NCBI RefSeq assembly: GCF_958298935.1
Contig: NC_084923.1
Span: 4,714,501-4,778,500, forward strand
DNA length: 64,000 nucleotides
Direction of reading: 5' to 3'
From: Phragmites australis
Lineage: Eukaryota; Streptophyta; Magnoliopsida; Poales; Poaceae
Shown here in pieces: positions 11,471-23,339 of the stretch. Position numbers and translations under genes: made by a program. The notes below the pieces were generated by a model that did no database searches, was not told the origin of the DNA, and saw only the letters and a list, made by a program, of their open reading frames with translations. Positions within the stretch are counted from its first letter, which is position 1. Every line of letters starts with the position of its first letter.

Positions 11471-11520
11471 AATGTCATGTTGATTGTGAATGCTTAATCA
11501 CGTGATTAGCGTTTTAGGAC

Positions 11521-11975
11521 ATGACATGGCTGGAGCCATTTGTCCTGAGGCACGACCCCAAAACCTTGTTACTCGAGTAGTTTGCACTACTCTTGCCTGT
11601 CATCTACATTGGCGAGCATAAAGTAGCCAAATAATAGCTCCTCCTCACCTGTAGCACCTGTAAAAGCTTAATAGAGAGTGAGTAATAAAATTATATTACA
11701 ATTCTTTAGAGGATTATCATTTACAACAATTTATAATACACAAACACTAGGAGGATAAAAGAACAGTCTCACCTCCTAACCACCTAGAGATACTACGCAG
11801 CAAAAAACAAAATCTATGAACAACAAAAGATGGGTGGAGTCATTTGCCCTAAGACACTACCCCAAAACCTCGTCGCTCGAGTAGTTTGCACTACTCCAAC
11901 CCATCACCTACATCGGTGGGCATGAAGTAACCAAACACTAGCTTCTTCTTACCTGCACCACTGCAAAAGTAGCAT
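11521..11975 (+). repeat. Two direct copies of a 140-150 bp repeat about 310 bases apart
   Basis: The copies are 11521-11670 and 11830-11975. Shared blocks include GAGTAGTTTGCACTACTC and a GGAG/GGTGGAG..CATTTG..CTAAGACAC-like start, with about 80% identity by eye. No coding potential; it lies within the retroelement complex. Confidence 0.65.
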
Positions 11976-13011
11976 GACTACGAAGGTACTTGCAAGACTT
12001 AATTCATAATGAGTATGTATAATAACCCGACTCCAAGGATTATGCATTTAGATGAGTTAGCAAGGAATCAGCCACAATGTTAAGTAATTCATATGCAAAA
12101 GTAATTTTGACACAAAAGTGTGAGCATGTACACTTAACCACATATACCCTTATATCCTGAGATCCATAACCCAAACATATTTGTAACAAAATCATCTTAT
12201 CTCATCAATAGCCATCACCGACTATTTCCCAACATACCATACCACAATCCCATATCGATACTCTACGACTCATGCAAATGGATATAAATATGCTTATTAC
12301 CGAGAGCACAACAATTCAAATTATTCTTACACCTTGCAGGGGGTACATCTTTACCCACACGACTCAAGGACCATTCAGCTTTTGTAACCACATAAGCCCA
12401 CACAAGAGGTATTTGTGTCAACTTTTCCCAAGTAAGTCCCAACCATTTAAACATGCGCCTCTATGTGCGAGGGTCATCTAGAACTACTTCCAGAGCAAAC
12501 TAGATACCCTTATAAGCCTATTATGCCTATGACATCCGAGACGAGCAAGCCAAAGAGTCACAACTACACGAGGTATTCGGCTCATCCTTCCCATAATCAA
12601 ATATATGGTTAGAATAGAAAGTGCTAAAGCCAACTGCAACAACAGTCGATGCTTAAACGATACAAGCGGTCTATGGCATCCGGGTTCCTCTCCTGACCTA
12701 CCCCTAGCACCGCCCACATCTCGTTTCATTCTCACAACTCATACTTCTCAATATCATAATTATCTTGGTGAATAATAAAATAAGCCCTAAGCTCGCAAAG
12801 AATTATTGAACCACTGGTCAACTTCTACCGAGGATCTATACATTGCTAAGTATTTTGGTCAACATTTTAAGTTAGACATCAACAATATTCTCCTCAGGTT
12901 ACAAGGATATGGATCATCAACATGATCAAGGTGGAATTAATGCAGTAACATAGGTTCTACCTATATAATCCGACATTGAAATGCTATAGGAAAAATGACC
13001 CTATTAGGCCA

Positions 13012-16000
13012 TGTTTGTGATTATGATGATTAATGATAACATAGTCAATATGACTAACATGTTTGTCAAGAATATATATTAGTAGGTCTCATGGATATAA
13101 TATATGAATAAGCCACCGAAGCAGGGACAAAGTTTGGTTGAATTGGAGAAGTCCCAGGAGTTTTGTTCGCACCGGATGGTCCGGTGTTGAATGTGTTGCA
13201 CACACCGGACAATAAACAATGCATATAGACAGATGCAATTTTGCCTCACCGGATGGTCCGGTGTCAAATCGGCAGAAGCATCATAGCAATTCCAGCAGAG
13301 GCAGTTTCAAGAGTTGAAGTTGAAGATCAACTAACCGGATGATCTGATGTTCAACAAGCAATACACACCGGAGCATTTTGTTCTGGGCAGAAGATTTTGA
13401 AGGCATCATATAGTCTGGTGATGAAGTAAGAGTACAACAGACAAATACACCGGGCAATAAACAGTACAAAGAGGTAGGCAAAGCTCAAGCCATCGGATGG
13501 TCCGGTGATAAAGTCATGTGTACACCGGAGCATATTTTCTAGAGAGTGTTGCATTTGGCTCGGATGGCTGAGGATTACTCACCGGACAGTCCGATGATGA
13601 ATTGATAAGCACCAAAGAAGGCCCAGAGCAATTTACACAAAAAAGATGGTGGATCGGATGGCTAAGGTATACTCACTAGAATGTCCGGTGATGATGTTGC
13701 GGCATAGACCACAGTGTCTGATGTTCACAATGGCTTTAGTGGGGTTCTGTCGGTGTATCAGGAACCGGGGGTCCCTGAGGTCAGAGGCCAGGCCAGCCGT
13801 CTGCCACGTGTCACCATCCCGCGAGGTCCCTCCCGCGGGATGAGGAAAATCTTAGTTCCGGGAGAAGGTGCTCGGGGCCACAGCCTCTGGTCCCCGAGCA
13901 CCCCAGTTCCCCGATGACCCGCAGAGTCCAAGTACCGGGAAGAAAATACTCGGGGAGGTGCCCGGTCACCCCCGAGCACCCTAGTCCCCCGACGATCAGA
14001 AGAGCTAAGTTCCGGGAGAGAGTGCTCGAGGGGCTGCGTGCGGCAGCCCCCGAGCGCCCGGTTCCCCGAGGGTCAGTGCAAAAGTGCTCGGGAGAGAGTG
14101 CTCGGGGTTGCACGTGGCAGCCCCCGAGCACTCGGTTCCCCGAAGGTTCGTGCGAGAGTGCTCGGGAGAGAGTGCTCGGGGAGGTAAACAGTGCCCCCGA
14201 GCGCCCGGTACCCCGAGGGCAAGGGTAGGCATTCTTGGGAGAGGGTGCTCGGGCAGGTGAACAGTACCCCCGAGCACTCGGTGCCCCGATGACCCAGAAG
14301 GGCCCCCGAGGGGCCCGCCGATGAGGTGTCAACCAGTCAGAGGTTCGAGGCCGCATTTAATGGGTGTGCGCGGCCTGACATCCCCAACTGCTCCCGCCGC
14401 AGTGTCAGTCCCTGCCATGCTTTGGCAGAGAGGCGTGTGGCCATTAATTGCATGGGTCACGTCCCGTATCATCCGGTGTGGCTCGGGATAACATCGCCAG
14501 GATCAAGGCGTTCCGCCTGCCGCCCTACCGTGGCAGAGGAACAAGACAGGGCGGGCACGCCGGGTGCCTCTGTGGCTGCCCGGTGGGCCCTCTCAACGGT
14601 GCCCGTCGCCAGGGCGTCCACAGTGACGAGTGACCGAACGCACGCCGCGTTTTTCCACCGCCCCAGTCATTTCACGCAGAGGAAATGATGACACCTTTTT
14701 CAGTCATGACGTCTTGAAACTTGTACCCCTTCTTTCCCGTTCGGGGTATGTCGTGGCCGACGAGTGCATAAAAGAGTCGGCACACCGGAGGAACAAAAGA
14801 CACACCAGAACAACAAGGAAGACGAGCCCCACGACGAACCAAGCACGCAAACAGAGACATTGTGGACAAGCTTGAGCATAGCTCCAGCCGAAGAACAAGG
14901 AGCCTCAAGCTCTTAGATAGATCATATCCCTTGTAACCAGCTACATCCCAGAGGGATCTCCCCCGGGACAGTTATCGTATCCATACAGGAGTAGAGTGTT
15001 ACGCCCCCGTGCGGCCCGAACCTGTCTAAAACTTCGGTGCATTTACTTCCTTCCGCACTAGGTCGTCCCCCACCACCGACCGTTGCATTTACTCTCATTC
15101 ATTTCTCCGACAAACTTATTCAGGATCATCCCCCCGGCCGAATCTCTAAAAAGGGGTCTCTCAGGATCCCTGCGACAGGAGTTAATCCTCCGACAGGTTC
15201 CAACAGCTGGTTTGTGAGAGTGTACTCACCGGATGATTCGGTGTTAGTACTATTGTTCTCACCGGATCATCCGGTGTTAACAGCTTTTTAGAGCCATTGG
15301 GTTAACGGCTAGTGCGCGAGTTTGAGGCTATAAATACATTTTCACTCAGTCATTTGACGGTGTGGCGCGCAACTAGAGTCTTAGAGAAGTTCATATACAC
15401 ATAAGAAGATATCCAAGTCACCAAAGTGCTTAAAGTGATCATCTAAAGCAATTAAGCACAAGATTAGAGAGTGGTTAGTGCTTATAGGTCTAGAGAGTTT
15501 GTTGCTAGGTGATTGTTGCCTAGAGAGTGGATCAAGGAGTGATCCAACAGTGTACCGAAAGGTACGCTGGCACCTTGGAGTCTTCGTGACTCACCGGTAA
15601 CTTATTCACCCTTCGACTTGGTGTGGAGTAGGGGCAAGACACGTGCACGGGGACATGGAGACCCTTGCCTTGGTGGCTTAAGCTCCGAAGTAATCACGGC
15701 GGAAAGGAACCGGAAGAGAGGCTAGTGATGAAACCTTGCCTTGGTGGCTCATCCGGGTGGAGGTCTTGTCTTTGTGACTTGGTGGCTTAAGAGCCATGAT
15801 CGGGTGCTAACAGGAAGCATATCCTTTGTGGAGCTTCAATTTGGACTAGGGGTGGCATTCATGCCATCGATATCACGGAAAAAATTCTTGTGCTGAGTTT
15901 GCTCTCTCTAACTTATTTACGTTTCCGTATTTACTTACTTGCAATTTACTTTCTTAGATAGCTTGCAAGCTCCTTTGATCAGTAGAGTAGACACACTAGA

Positions 16001-16118
16001 GAAACCTAGAACATATTTAAATAGTATTGATATAGGTTTACCTTGTGTTATTTTTGGAGCCGAAATAGTTCTAAGTGTCCTAATTCAGCCCCCTCTTAGG
16101 ACGTCACCGATCCTTACA
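13012..16118 (+). mobile_element. Second LTR-family sequence, split by a solo LTR
   Basis: The segment carries many copies of the palindromic motif CACCGGATGGTCCGGTG (13170-13700 and again at 15220-15285), a TATA box (GGCTATAAATACA near 15330) and a typical LTR 3' end finishing GATCCTTACA at 16118. The motif array continues on both sides of the solo LTR at 13748-15195, showing that the latter inserted into it. No primer-binding site follows 16118, so this is a truncated or solo LTR of about 1.65 kb net. The left boundary is approximate and no matching target duplication was found. Confidence 0.5.
13748..15195 (+). mobile_element. Solo LTR (family with CTCGGGG palindromic repeats), copy 1
   Basis: It starts TGTCGGTG and ends CTCCGACA, with a perfect 5-bp target-site duplication GGTTC at 13743-13747 and 15196-15200. 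Inside, 13860-14290 holds five or six tandem units of about 60-65 bases, each pairing AGTGCTCGGGG with CCCCCGAGCAC. GCATAAAAGAG near 14766 is a likely TATA box, and the 3' third has the usual R-U5 character (CTTGTAACC, then GTGTTACGC). No internal retroelement sequence is attached, so it arose by LTR-LTR recombination. Confidence 0.92.
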
Positions 16119-16342
16119 AACGCTAACATGCATAACTTACATAAGTAATAACTTATCAGTTTAGACTCCACATGAACCAAATTATATGGTAAAATATGCT
16201 TAGATGCATATCTTGCTGCTCCGGCGTCTGCCTAACACTTCTTGCGCAACACTCACAAAACTCCGGTGGTTCAATATCATTTTTTATCACTTGGATAGTC
16301 AACGCATCACTCTCTAAATACCAAGAATACATCGCATAAACA

Positions 16343-17290
16343 AATAAATGACGGAAAAGTATGCATATGATGCATGCTTGAATAACAATAAAGTATCGTG
16401 TTTCAAAAACATTTGCAGAAGATCGACAAACGACTCGAGTTGGAAAAGGTTTGAACCTCAAGATAAGACATTCTAAGTTCATAAGGCTTTGAGCAGCTGA
16501 CAATCAAACCGGTGGTATGGCGGCGGTTAGACCATCGGCGTGCAGAGAGTTTTGTGTTCTGACGGTCAGACCAGACCCTTGGACGGTCAGACCGGCTCTA
16601 GTGGCAGTCTAACTCCTAAGTTTGACTGAGGTTTTGACCTACAACCGGTTGTCAGACCGCAAGTCCCTGCTGGCAGCACCTTTGCTAGGTCACCGGCGAA
16701 GGCTCTGGTGATGGCTTCGACTAAGAAGGGTACCAAAGCAATATAGAAGACTAGTGGACCTTGAGTCTAAACAGAATAGGGACCGATTATGGCTCGGGAA
16801 CGACGAAAAAACGGTAGGAGATGTCTCACCTTAGCGTAGGAAAGCTTTCTATTGGAGGGAGGGGAAGCTCTGATTTGGAGATCGGGCTTCGGATGGTGTA
16901 CAGGCTCGGGGTGGATGAATCCGTGTAGAAATGTCTCCGACAAAGAGGAGGAATAGGATGAGCTCGGGGAAGTCCTCGAGGAATTTGGGGAAGTTCTCCC
17001 CGTTGATATCCGGTTGTCAACACGTCGAGGTGGATCTCTCCTTCTCTCTCTAGGGTTGAGTGAAGAGTGTGAGTGAGAGAGATCGAGAGAGTTGGCCGAT
17101 TCCTTAAGTGGGCGCTCTGTGCCCTGGCGATCGGACCGCGAGGGCTCCCTTTTTCCTTTTCCTATTCTTCTTCTTCTTAAAAGTTTTGGGGTTTTTTCTA
17201 AAGATATCTAAACAATTTTTGCTCATAAATATACTCACATTTAGGAGGGGAAAACGCGTAAAGGTTCCAAATGTAAAACCTTTAAATTCT
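16343..17290 (+). repeat. Dispersed repeat copy 2 with GGTCAGACCG motifs
   Basis: Direct-orientation partner of 10405-11470. It shares the GCATATGATGCATGCTTG start, the GGTCAGACCG motifs and the GAGAGAGTTGGC end. Its CT/GA block is shorter and does not form the clean hairpin seen in copy 1. Confidence 0.6.
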
Positions 17291-17302
17291 GATTAAACGT
17301 TT

Positions 17303-17731
17303 AGAATCTCTTATGCATGTGGATCGGTTGGAACGAGTCATGGGCCGAGGTGCACTCAAGCGGGTCATAGCCCACATAGTGGAGTGGTCTCATTGAGTAA
17401 CAGGCGCACCTGGAGGGACATGGAACAGAACAGCCGAACCGACCTTCTCTCTCAGGTTCTTCCTCCTCGGTCTATTCTTCCTTAGCTTCTCCACTCCTCC
17501 TCGGTCTTCTCTCTCAGGTTCTTCCTCTTCGATATATTCTTCCTTAGCTTCTCCACTCCTCCTCCTGCAATTCTATGATTAGTCATCTTCCTCTGTAGAA
17601 CTTGGCTGTGCTTCCCTTCTCCGATTCCCTAGCTTGCTACTATCCACAACTGCACTCGTATTTGTATCATGAACTCGATTGTTATTGTATTCATGTTGTT
17701 GTGATTGAATCAAGGAGGTTGGTTGCTAACA
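17303..17731 (+). repeat. Right LTR-like repeat of the 8-17 kb complex
   Basis: Matches 8125-8502 from CTCTTATGCAT to TGCTAACA, and carries an additional internal duplication of a CTTCCTTAGCTTCTCCACTC block. Confidence 0.6.
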
Positions 17732-17753
17732 CAGCCACAACAATCTATTAAAA

Positions 17754-17757
<4 letters not shown>

Positions 17758-17827
<70 letters not shown>
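17758..17827. repeat. (GA)n microsatellite
   Basis: About 35 uninterrupted GA units, 3' of the HD-Zip gene. Confidence 0.95.
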
Positions 17828-17830
<3 letters not shown>

Positions 17831-18227
17831 TACTCCATACAAAGTGGAAGGAACACCATGCACCTATACAACATACAACACTGCCTCACAATTCACAAAT
17901 TTATATATGTGTCAACAAAAGAATAAAGGCAAAGAAAAAAAAATGAAGACACAAAAGATACTATCGAAAATCAAACCAAAATATACCTACACATAACACC
18001 AACTCACTTATCCCCCCTACAACCCCATCTCATGCATCAACTCCATTACCCATATTGTATCACCATCTCAATCTCTCGTATGCAGCTACCTCGCCGAACA
18101 GATCATACACAACCTGACAACCTTCTCCCTCCCTTGCTGCATGTCACCAAGAATCCAATTTCCTCGAATCTTTCTGCTCATCGTTGATCACCATTGCAAT
18201 GATATTGTGAATTATATTTGTGATGGA

Positions 18228-19090
18228 TCAATGGAAGTGCTGGTGGTCGGCCCACGGCCAGAACTGCGGCGGCTCGTCGACGCCGCACAGGAGGTTACCG
18301 AAGCTGGCGGTTTCCGCTGCCTGGACGCCGCCGTTGCCGTGCTGCTCCAGCTTGGGGGCCGACGAACTGTGCAGGAGTCGGTCGATGTCGACGCCGGCGG
18401 GGCGGCCAACGGAGGGGTAAAATGGGATCATTCCGCCGCCTCTGCCGGCGTGTTGGTGCTGAGGAGGGTCCATGGGGCCCTCGGACGGCGGCGTGCGCGA
18501 GGTGTCGAGGTTGATCTCGGAGCTGTTCTCGCTGCGGTTGCTGCAGGACGCTTCCGTCTCCTTGTTCAGGTTGATCAGCTCGGACCCTGCCTCCCTGCTC
18601 TTCAGCGCCAGTATCTGCAGTGCCACACGAGCCAAGAACTGATCAGTTGGCAGTAAGTATAAACCAACCACATTGGATTAACACAGCAACAATTTGGGCA
18701 CACAAATACAAGGATTAATTGCACTGATCTTGACTTCTTGGGAATTCTGTTGATGTCAAGTTCAGCAGAGAAATCGTCAGAGTAGTTGAATCTATTCCTG
18801 CCTTTACTGCTACCAAGGACCTTGTTAGTTGTTACTAATACTAGCTTGTGCTGCAAAATTCTTGGTCCCAGTCTGATTAAAAAAATAGTCAAAACGTTTG
18901 CATACAAATCTCAATCATATGTGAACTGATTGTGCCAAAATTTCTGCAATATACAGTGCACACATCATTCCAAATCTGATTGAAAAGCGAAGGACACACA
19001 TGCGCTCTAAAACGAGGCACAGAGGTGCCATGATGAAGCCATTGACTGCGCCAGCCACAGCATCTCCCTCAAAAGACTCGCTCTCTCTCT

Positions 19091-19126
<36 letters not shown>

Positions 19127-20179
19127 AAGGCACTTGCTCTCTGCCATGCCTTTGCAACAGCAAGATTCCACAAAGGCAGGCAGGCAGTACGTACGCGCGC
19201 AGGTAGAAAGCCAGCGCGACCATTGCTGCCGCTTCCAACAACCTTTCTGCTGCTAGCACTGAAATCCACATGGATCCCAGCTGAAGCTAAGCTAGGGCCA
19301 TCACCCACCAATCATTGAGCCGAGAAGGCACGACCAATCAACCCAGATCAACAGCGTGATGCCGATCACAGGGTCACGGAGCTAGATCCAGGCAGCCGGC
19401 GAGGATCAGATGCAGAGAGAACACAGTGTAATTGAACTGTACCTCGGCTTGAAGCTTCTTGTTGTGGGAGAGGAGGGCTTCGTTGTCGGCCTTGACGGCG
19501 TCGAACTGGCGCTTCAAGGCGTCGTAGTCCTTCTCCAGCTGCTTCGTCTTCCACCGCGCGCGGCGGTTCTGGAACCAGATGGCTACCTGCCGCGGCTGCA
19601 AGCCCAGCGCGCGCGCCAGCTGTATCTTGCGCTCCGGCTCAAGCTTGTTCCCGAGCTCGAAGTTCTTCTCCAGCGTCCGCACCTGGTCCACGTTCAGCCG
19701 CCGCTTCTTCTCCCCCGCCTGCGAACCGTCGTCCGACAGCTCGTCCTCGTTCGCGCCCCCGCCGTTCATCTCCTCGCCGCCTCCGACGTCGGCGCCACCG
19801 TACATCGGCCGCTTCCCCAGAATTGGCGCCATACCTGCATCCATGTGCGCATGTCAGTGCAGGTGGATCAGTTAGTTGCTGGCTGTGTTTACTAGTGATC
19901 TGCGCGAGGGTTGCTGGCTTGCTGCCATGAAAGCAACTGCCGATCGATATATGTGTGCGTGCGCGCGTGCTTACCTCGGAAATCTTGGAGGGAGGGGCAT
20001 TGGGAGGAGGGTAGGAAGGGGTTGTGGTGAGGATGAAGGGGAGGAGGGAGATGGTGGTCGTGGTTGTGGTGATGTTCTTGGGGATCATGATCAGGGGGTG
20101 TTTGCTGCATTTGGAGGAGGAAGTTTGGATGGAAGAAGGAGGGGGAGGACGCCATGCCATTGCTGGCCATTTGCCTCAT
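18228..20179 (-). CDS. HOX13: HD-Zip class I homeodomain-leucine zipper transcription factor (ATHB13/HOX13 type)
   Basis: Three exons on the minus strand: 20179-19975, 19834-19443 and 18614-18228, all with GT-AG borders, giving 327 residues and a TGA stop. The N-terminus ([15 protein letters not shown], later [18 protein letters not shown]) is the signature of the ATHB13/ATHB23 clade. The homeodomain spans about 110-166 and includes [15 protein letters not shown] and the recognition helix [17 protein letters not shown] leucine zipper follows with heptad residues L168, L175, V182, L189, L196 and L203, so the second intron cuts the zipper, as is common in this class. The C-terminus ends [10 protein letters not shown], an aromatic acidic activation-type motif. 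It should bind CAATNATTG-like sites as a dimer in the nucleus. The start is the first ATG, at 20179; a second in-frame ATG is three codons on. The name HOX13 is inferred from neighbourhood with SUT1. Confidence 0.93.
19078..19123. repeat. (CT)n/(GA)n tract in HD-Zip intron 2
   Basis: CTCTCTCTCTC joined to a GA tract of about 17 units, lying wholly inside the 828-base second intron of the HD-Zip gene. Confidence 0.85.
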
Positions 20180-20212
20180 CAAAGGAGGAGGGCAAGGAGC
20201 ATGGGGAGTATT

Positions 20213-20290
20213 TGAGAGAGCGAGAGAGAGAGAGAGAGAGGGAGGTGAGGAAATGGAAATATAATAGGGTGGTTGTTGTTATAAAATAGA
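20213..20290 (-). promoter_or_regulatory. Probable HD-Zip core promoter and CT-rich leader
   Basis: On the minus strand TTTTATAAC (about 20279-20287) resembles a TATA box. About 40-70 bases downstream a CT repeat (GA on the plus strand, 20216-20241) lies in the inferred 5' leader, a common position for GAGA-type elements in plant developmental genes. Prediction only. Confidence 0.35.
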
Positions 20291-20299
20291 AAAGGAAAA

Positions 20300-22346
20300 T
20301 GGAGATTATATTAAAGAATCCAAAATAGTTCTTTTTTCAAGCAAAACTTATTTGATTTTTTATTCTATAGAAAATGGTACAAAATCTCTATGGATCTACG
20401 CACAAGTTATATCATATATAATATGGCCCAATATTTTTATATTCTAGAGAAAATATGGCCTAGCGTTTTCACATTTCCTTAAATGAAAATTGCTAGTGGA
20501 CAATGCTTAAGTGAAATGCATGAGCTGCCAGAAGGGCAAAGGACCAGCTTCCTAAAGGCTAACCCTCAAAATGGGTAGGAGCCTAGCTTCTACTGGTCAT
20601 TTTTTTCTTTAGTAGAAACTACAATAATCTCTTACTCCCCCTTTTCCTTAACTTTTTGCTGTCCTTTTCATTTTTTAAAGTTAAGTACATGAAAGGAATG
20701 GAACTGACAACCTTAAAACCCATTTGAGCCTCGATACAATGGATAATGTACTGCAATAAAGAAGTAGCGAATATATATTAGAATGTGTAAAAAAAAAAAG
20801 TGTCCCTCCAATAGTGTTGGTTAGTTGTCGCAGGGTGAAGGAATGAAGGGTGTATAACTGCACATAAAATTGGCAATAAGGCGACATCCGCCGACTTGGC
20901 TCCACATATAGCACAATATGGCTCTAGAAATTGACAAATGTATTTTCTTGTTCTCGAAGCAATGAAAGCTACATCGATGATAACCACAATGACAATCTAT
21001 ACATGATTCCAATTTGATGATCAAATGAGTAGCGTATCTCAGTCCATCATAGCCAGTGCAATTATGCTTTACTACATGAGAACTGAACTTTAAAGTCGCA
21101 AGAGAGATATGTAGAAGACCAAGTGCAGTCCTTGTGAAATTATTAATTCAAATCATCTCATCTTTTTCCAGGTACATAAAACATTTATTACAGAAACTGG
21201 GCACCATTCATGTACAATCTTGGCTCATGCAACATTTAGTCCTGCACGCCCATCCATTTTCTAGAATAATTATTTGCCCATTTCTAAACTCTAGCAAGAA
21301 TGAGAAACAGAAAGACAAGATCAATCAAACTCCACTCTGAACATGAAACTCATGTGTAGTGATGGATGATCGATAAGTTAAACCCATGCATTGTAGGCCG
21401 CAAGTTGAATCCTAAATCAGTTTCGCGCATGTTTAATTTGGTGGTAGAGCTGATGAGTAGCGTGCACCAATCTGGAGGCTTTGAACATTTCATGTGTGTA
21501 GGTGACGGACGGACGGATCCATCCACTCTGGAGCTGCATATGGATCATGCTGGCTAGTTTGTGGCTTGCGTTAGAAAAACAGAAGAAGAAAAAATGCGCG
21601 CGGGCAGGGAGGAATCGATGGCAGAGGGAGACATCTGTGCCATGCACCGCGTCGCACGCATGTGGTAGTCAGATCAGATCCAGCTGCGTATGTACGTCGT
21701 CGATGCATGCCTCGTGTGGGTTCCTTCCAACCGTGCGTACCTTCAAGTAACACACCTAACACACACGTACGGATACACACACATATACATATATATATAG
21801 CAACATTACACGCTAATGATCATGCATGCGTCACTATGGTTTTAGTAAACGCCAATGCTATATCAGGGCTTTACGGTCTGGGTGCATTGGAGCGAGAAGA
21901 TCTATCTCTGTATATTTTGAGAGAGAGAGAGAGAGATGCGCGCAACAGGAGGAGGAGGTCCGCGCACAGCGAGACGTGCAACGTACATGGCTCATGGGCG
22001 CGGGCCCACCATTTCCTGTGCTCCCTGCCTGTGCTAACCTGGTGGCCCTGGCGCTTCTGGTTGGCGTTTGTGCAAGGCTAGCGGCACATGGCCTTGTTAG
22101 CTAGGAGAGGAGAGGCGGAGGGGGAGATCCCAGGTACGCATATGCATCTGCCTGTGCCCGCTTCCCCTTGACCCTTCCTGCCTGCCCCCCCCCCCCCCCC
22201 CCTCCCTCTCATGCCATGCTAGAATGGAATGGCAAATGCCTTGCCTCCCCCGGCCCCTCCTCTCTCCCCTTCTTAATATCTCGCCACTTGCATGATGCGT
22301 ACGTGCCAATGGTTGAACCTCACTCACAATGCATGTCACATGCATT
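20300..22346. other. HD-Zip upstream intergenic region
   Basis: No coding gene recognised. A 13-base GA tract lies near 21921. A short tRNA-like stretch near 21366-21440 is too degenerate to call. A C18 run lies at 22185-22202. Confidence 0.4.
22185..22202. repeat. Poly-C tract (18 bases)
   Basis: An uninterrupted C run. A G-quadruplex on the minus strand is possible. Confidence 0.85.
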
Positions 22347-23339
22347 CACTACTGCAGAACAACATATCAGTACCGATTGAAAAACAATGTCAGTGTCGGT
22401 TTTTCAACCTGCACTCTTTACTCGACACTGATAGTTGTTACTATCAATGTCAGTTCACCACCGGACACTATTGTTATTTTCAGTGGATAAAAAAAAGAGA
22501 GAAAATGGTCGTGACGGGAGGGGTATCCGAGTCAGCTCGGATGCCGCTCCCGTCACCGCTGCCGCCGGGCACACCTACAAAACAAGAAGAAGTAGCTGCT
22601 CGAAGGTAGTACCAATGATTTTTGATCTGTAACAACTGACAACCCTGTAAGTACAATAATATCTCTGTAGGTGCAGTCGCACAAGATGCAAACAACAACC
22701 ATCATCGTCGTGTACACATACATCAAACATCAAGCCACCACATAACAAATTCACAATTGACAAATGAAAAAATAGAGAAAAGAAACAGAAAGAAAGATGA
22801 AACAGAGAAAAGAGCCGCCGCCACAACACGACAACGGCCCAGCCGCTGGGGTGGGCGCTGCAGAGGCACCTGCAGCGGAGGTCTTTCGCGAGGTGGTGGA
22901 TCCGGAGAGGAATCTGATGATGGAGGGCGCCTGAGATGGAGACGGGAAGAGAAGCCAGAGGATCTGGAGGGGATTTGATGATGGAGGCCGTTAGACCAGG
23001 GAATTGCCGACGTAGCCATCGTCTGCAGTGGATCGAGGGTACTGTGGCTGACTGGTAGGAATACGTTTCGGAGAGATGGAGGAAGAGGAAGAGGAGTGAG
23101 GACGCGAGGGTGAGAGAGTGAGAGGATATGGTCGACCGAGCCGAGCGAACGCCAGATCGCAAGCCAAAATTTCATTGCATAGAAATTTCGGGTCCAATCA
23201 TTGTATCAGTGCCAGTTTTTATTTAATTGAACTGGTTGATACTTGATTTTGCTATCAAACGACAGTGATACCCTATCAGTGCCGGTTTTAACTAAATCGG
23301 TACTGAAGAAGCGGCAATTATGACTAGTTCTGTATAGTG
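22347..23339. mobile_element. Non-autonomous CACTA element, about 1 kb
   Basis: The left end CACTACTGCAGAAC and the inverse of the right end CACTATACAGAAC form CACTA-type TIRs. Subterminal motifs (ATCAGTACCGAT, CAGTGTCGGTTTTT, CAGTGCCGGTTTT) recur in both orientations near each end. Flanking triplets are ATT and ATG, a possibly decayed 3-bp target duplication. The GC-rich middle (22800-23160) has long open frames on the minus strand but no recognisable domain. Confidence 0.65.

Larger units (their letters stand above)
8125..17731 (+). mobile_element. Degenerate LTR-retrotransposon complex with nested insertions
   Basis: Two related segments in direct orientation, 8125-8502 and about 17303-17731, share CTCTTATGCAT near the left and GGAGGTTGGTTGCTAACA at the right edge, and look like LTRs. 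Right after the first, TGGTAATCAGATCC (8506-8519) resembles the initiator-Met tRNA primer-binding site with one inserted base. No target duplication is visible, and the right copy contains a small internal duplication, so the element is old. Between the LTRs lie a PTB-like RRM frame, a long foldback, repeats bearing GGTCAGACCG motifs, a second LTR family and a solo LTR. No reverse transcriptase or integrase was found, which suggests a non-autonomous element. Whether all parts belong to one insertion is inference. Confidence 0.55.

Noticed and set aside
13860..14290. CRISPR-like regular repeats
   Set aside because: Plant nuclear LTR tandem units with similar 'spacers', inside an element with target-site duplication.
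13811..14356. Long open frames in the solo LTR (both strands), also at 38405-39092
   Set aside because: They are made by the palindromic GC-rich LTR units and repeat the same peptide pattern; no gene.
22575..23175. Minus-strand frames of 150 and 195 codons
   Set aside because: They lie within a non-autonomous CACTA element, overlap one another in different frames and show no domain.
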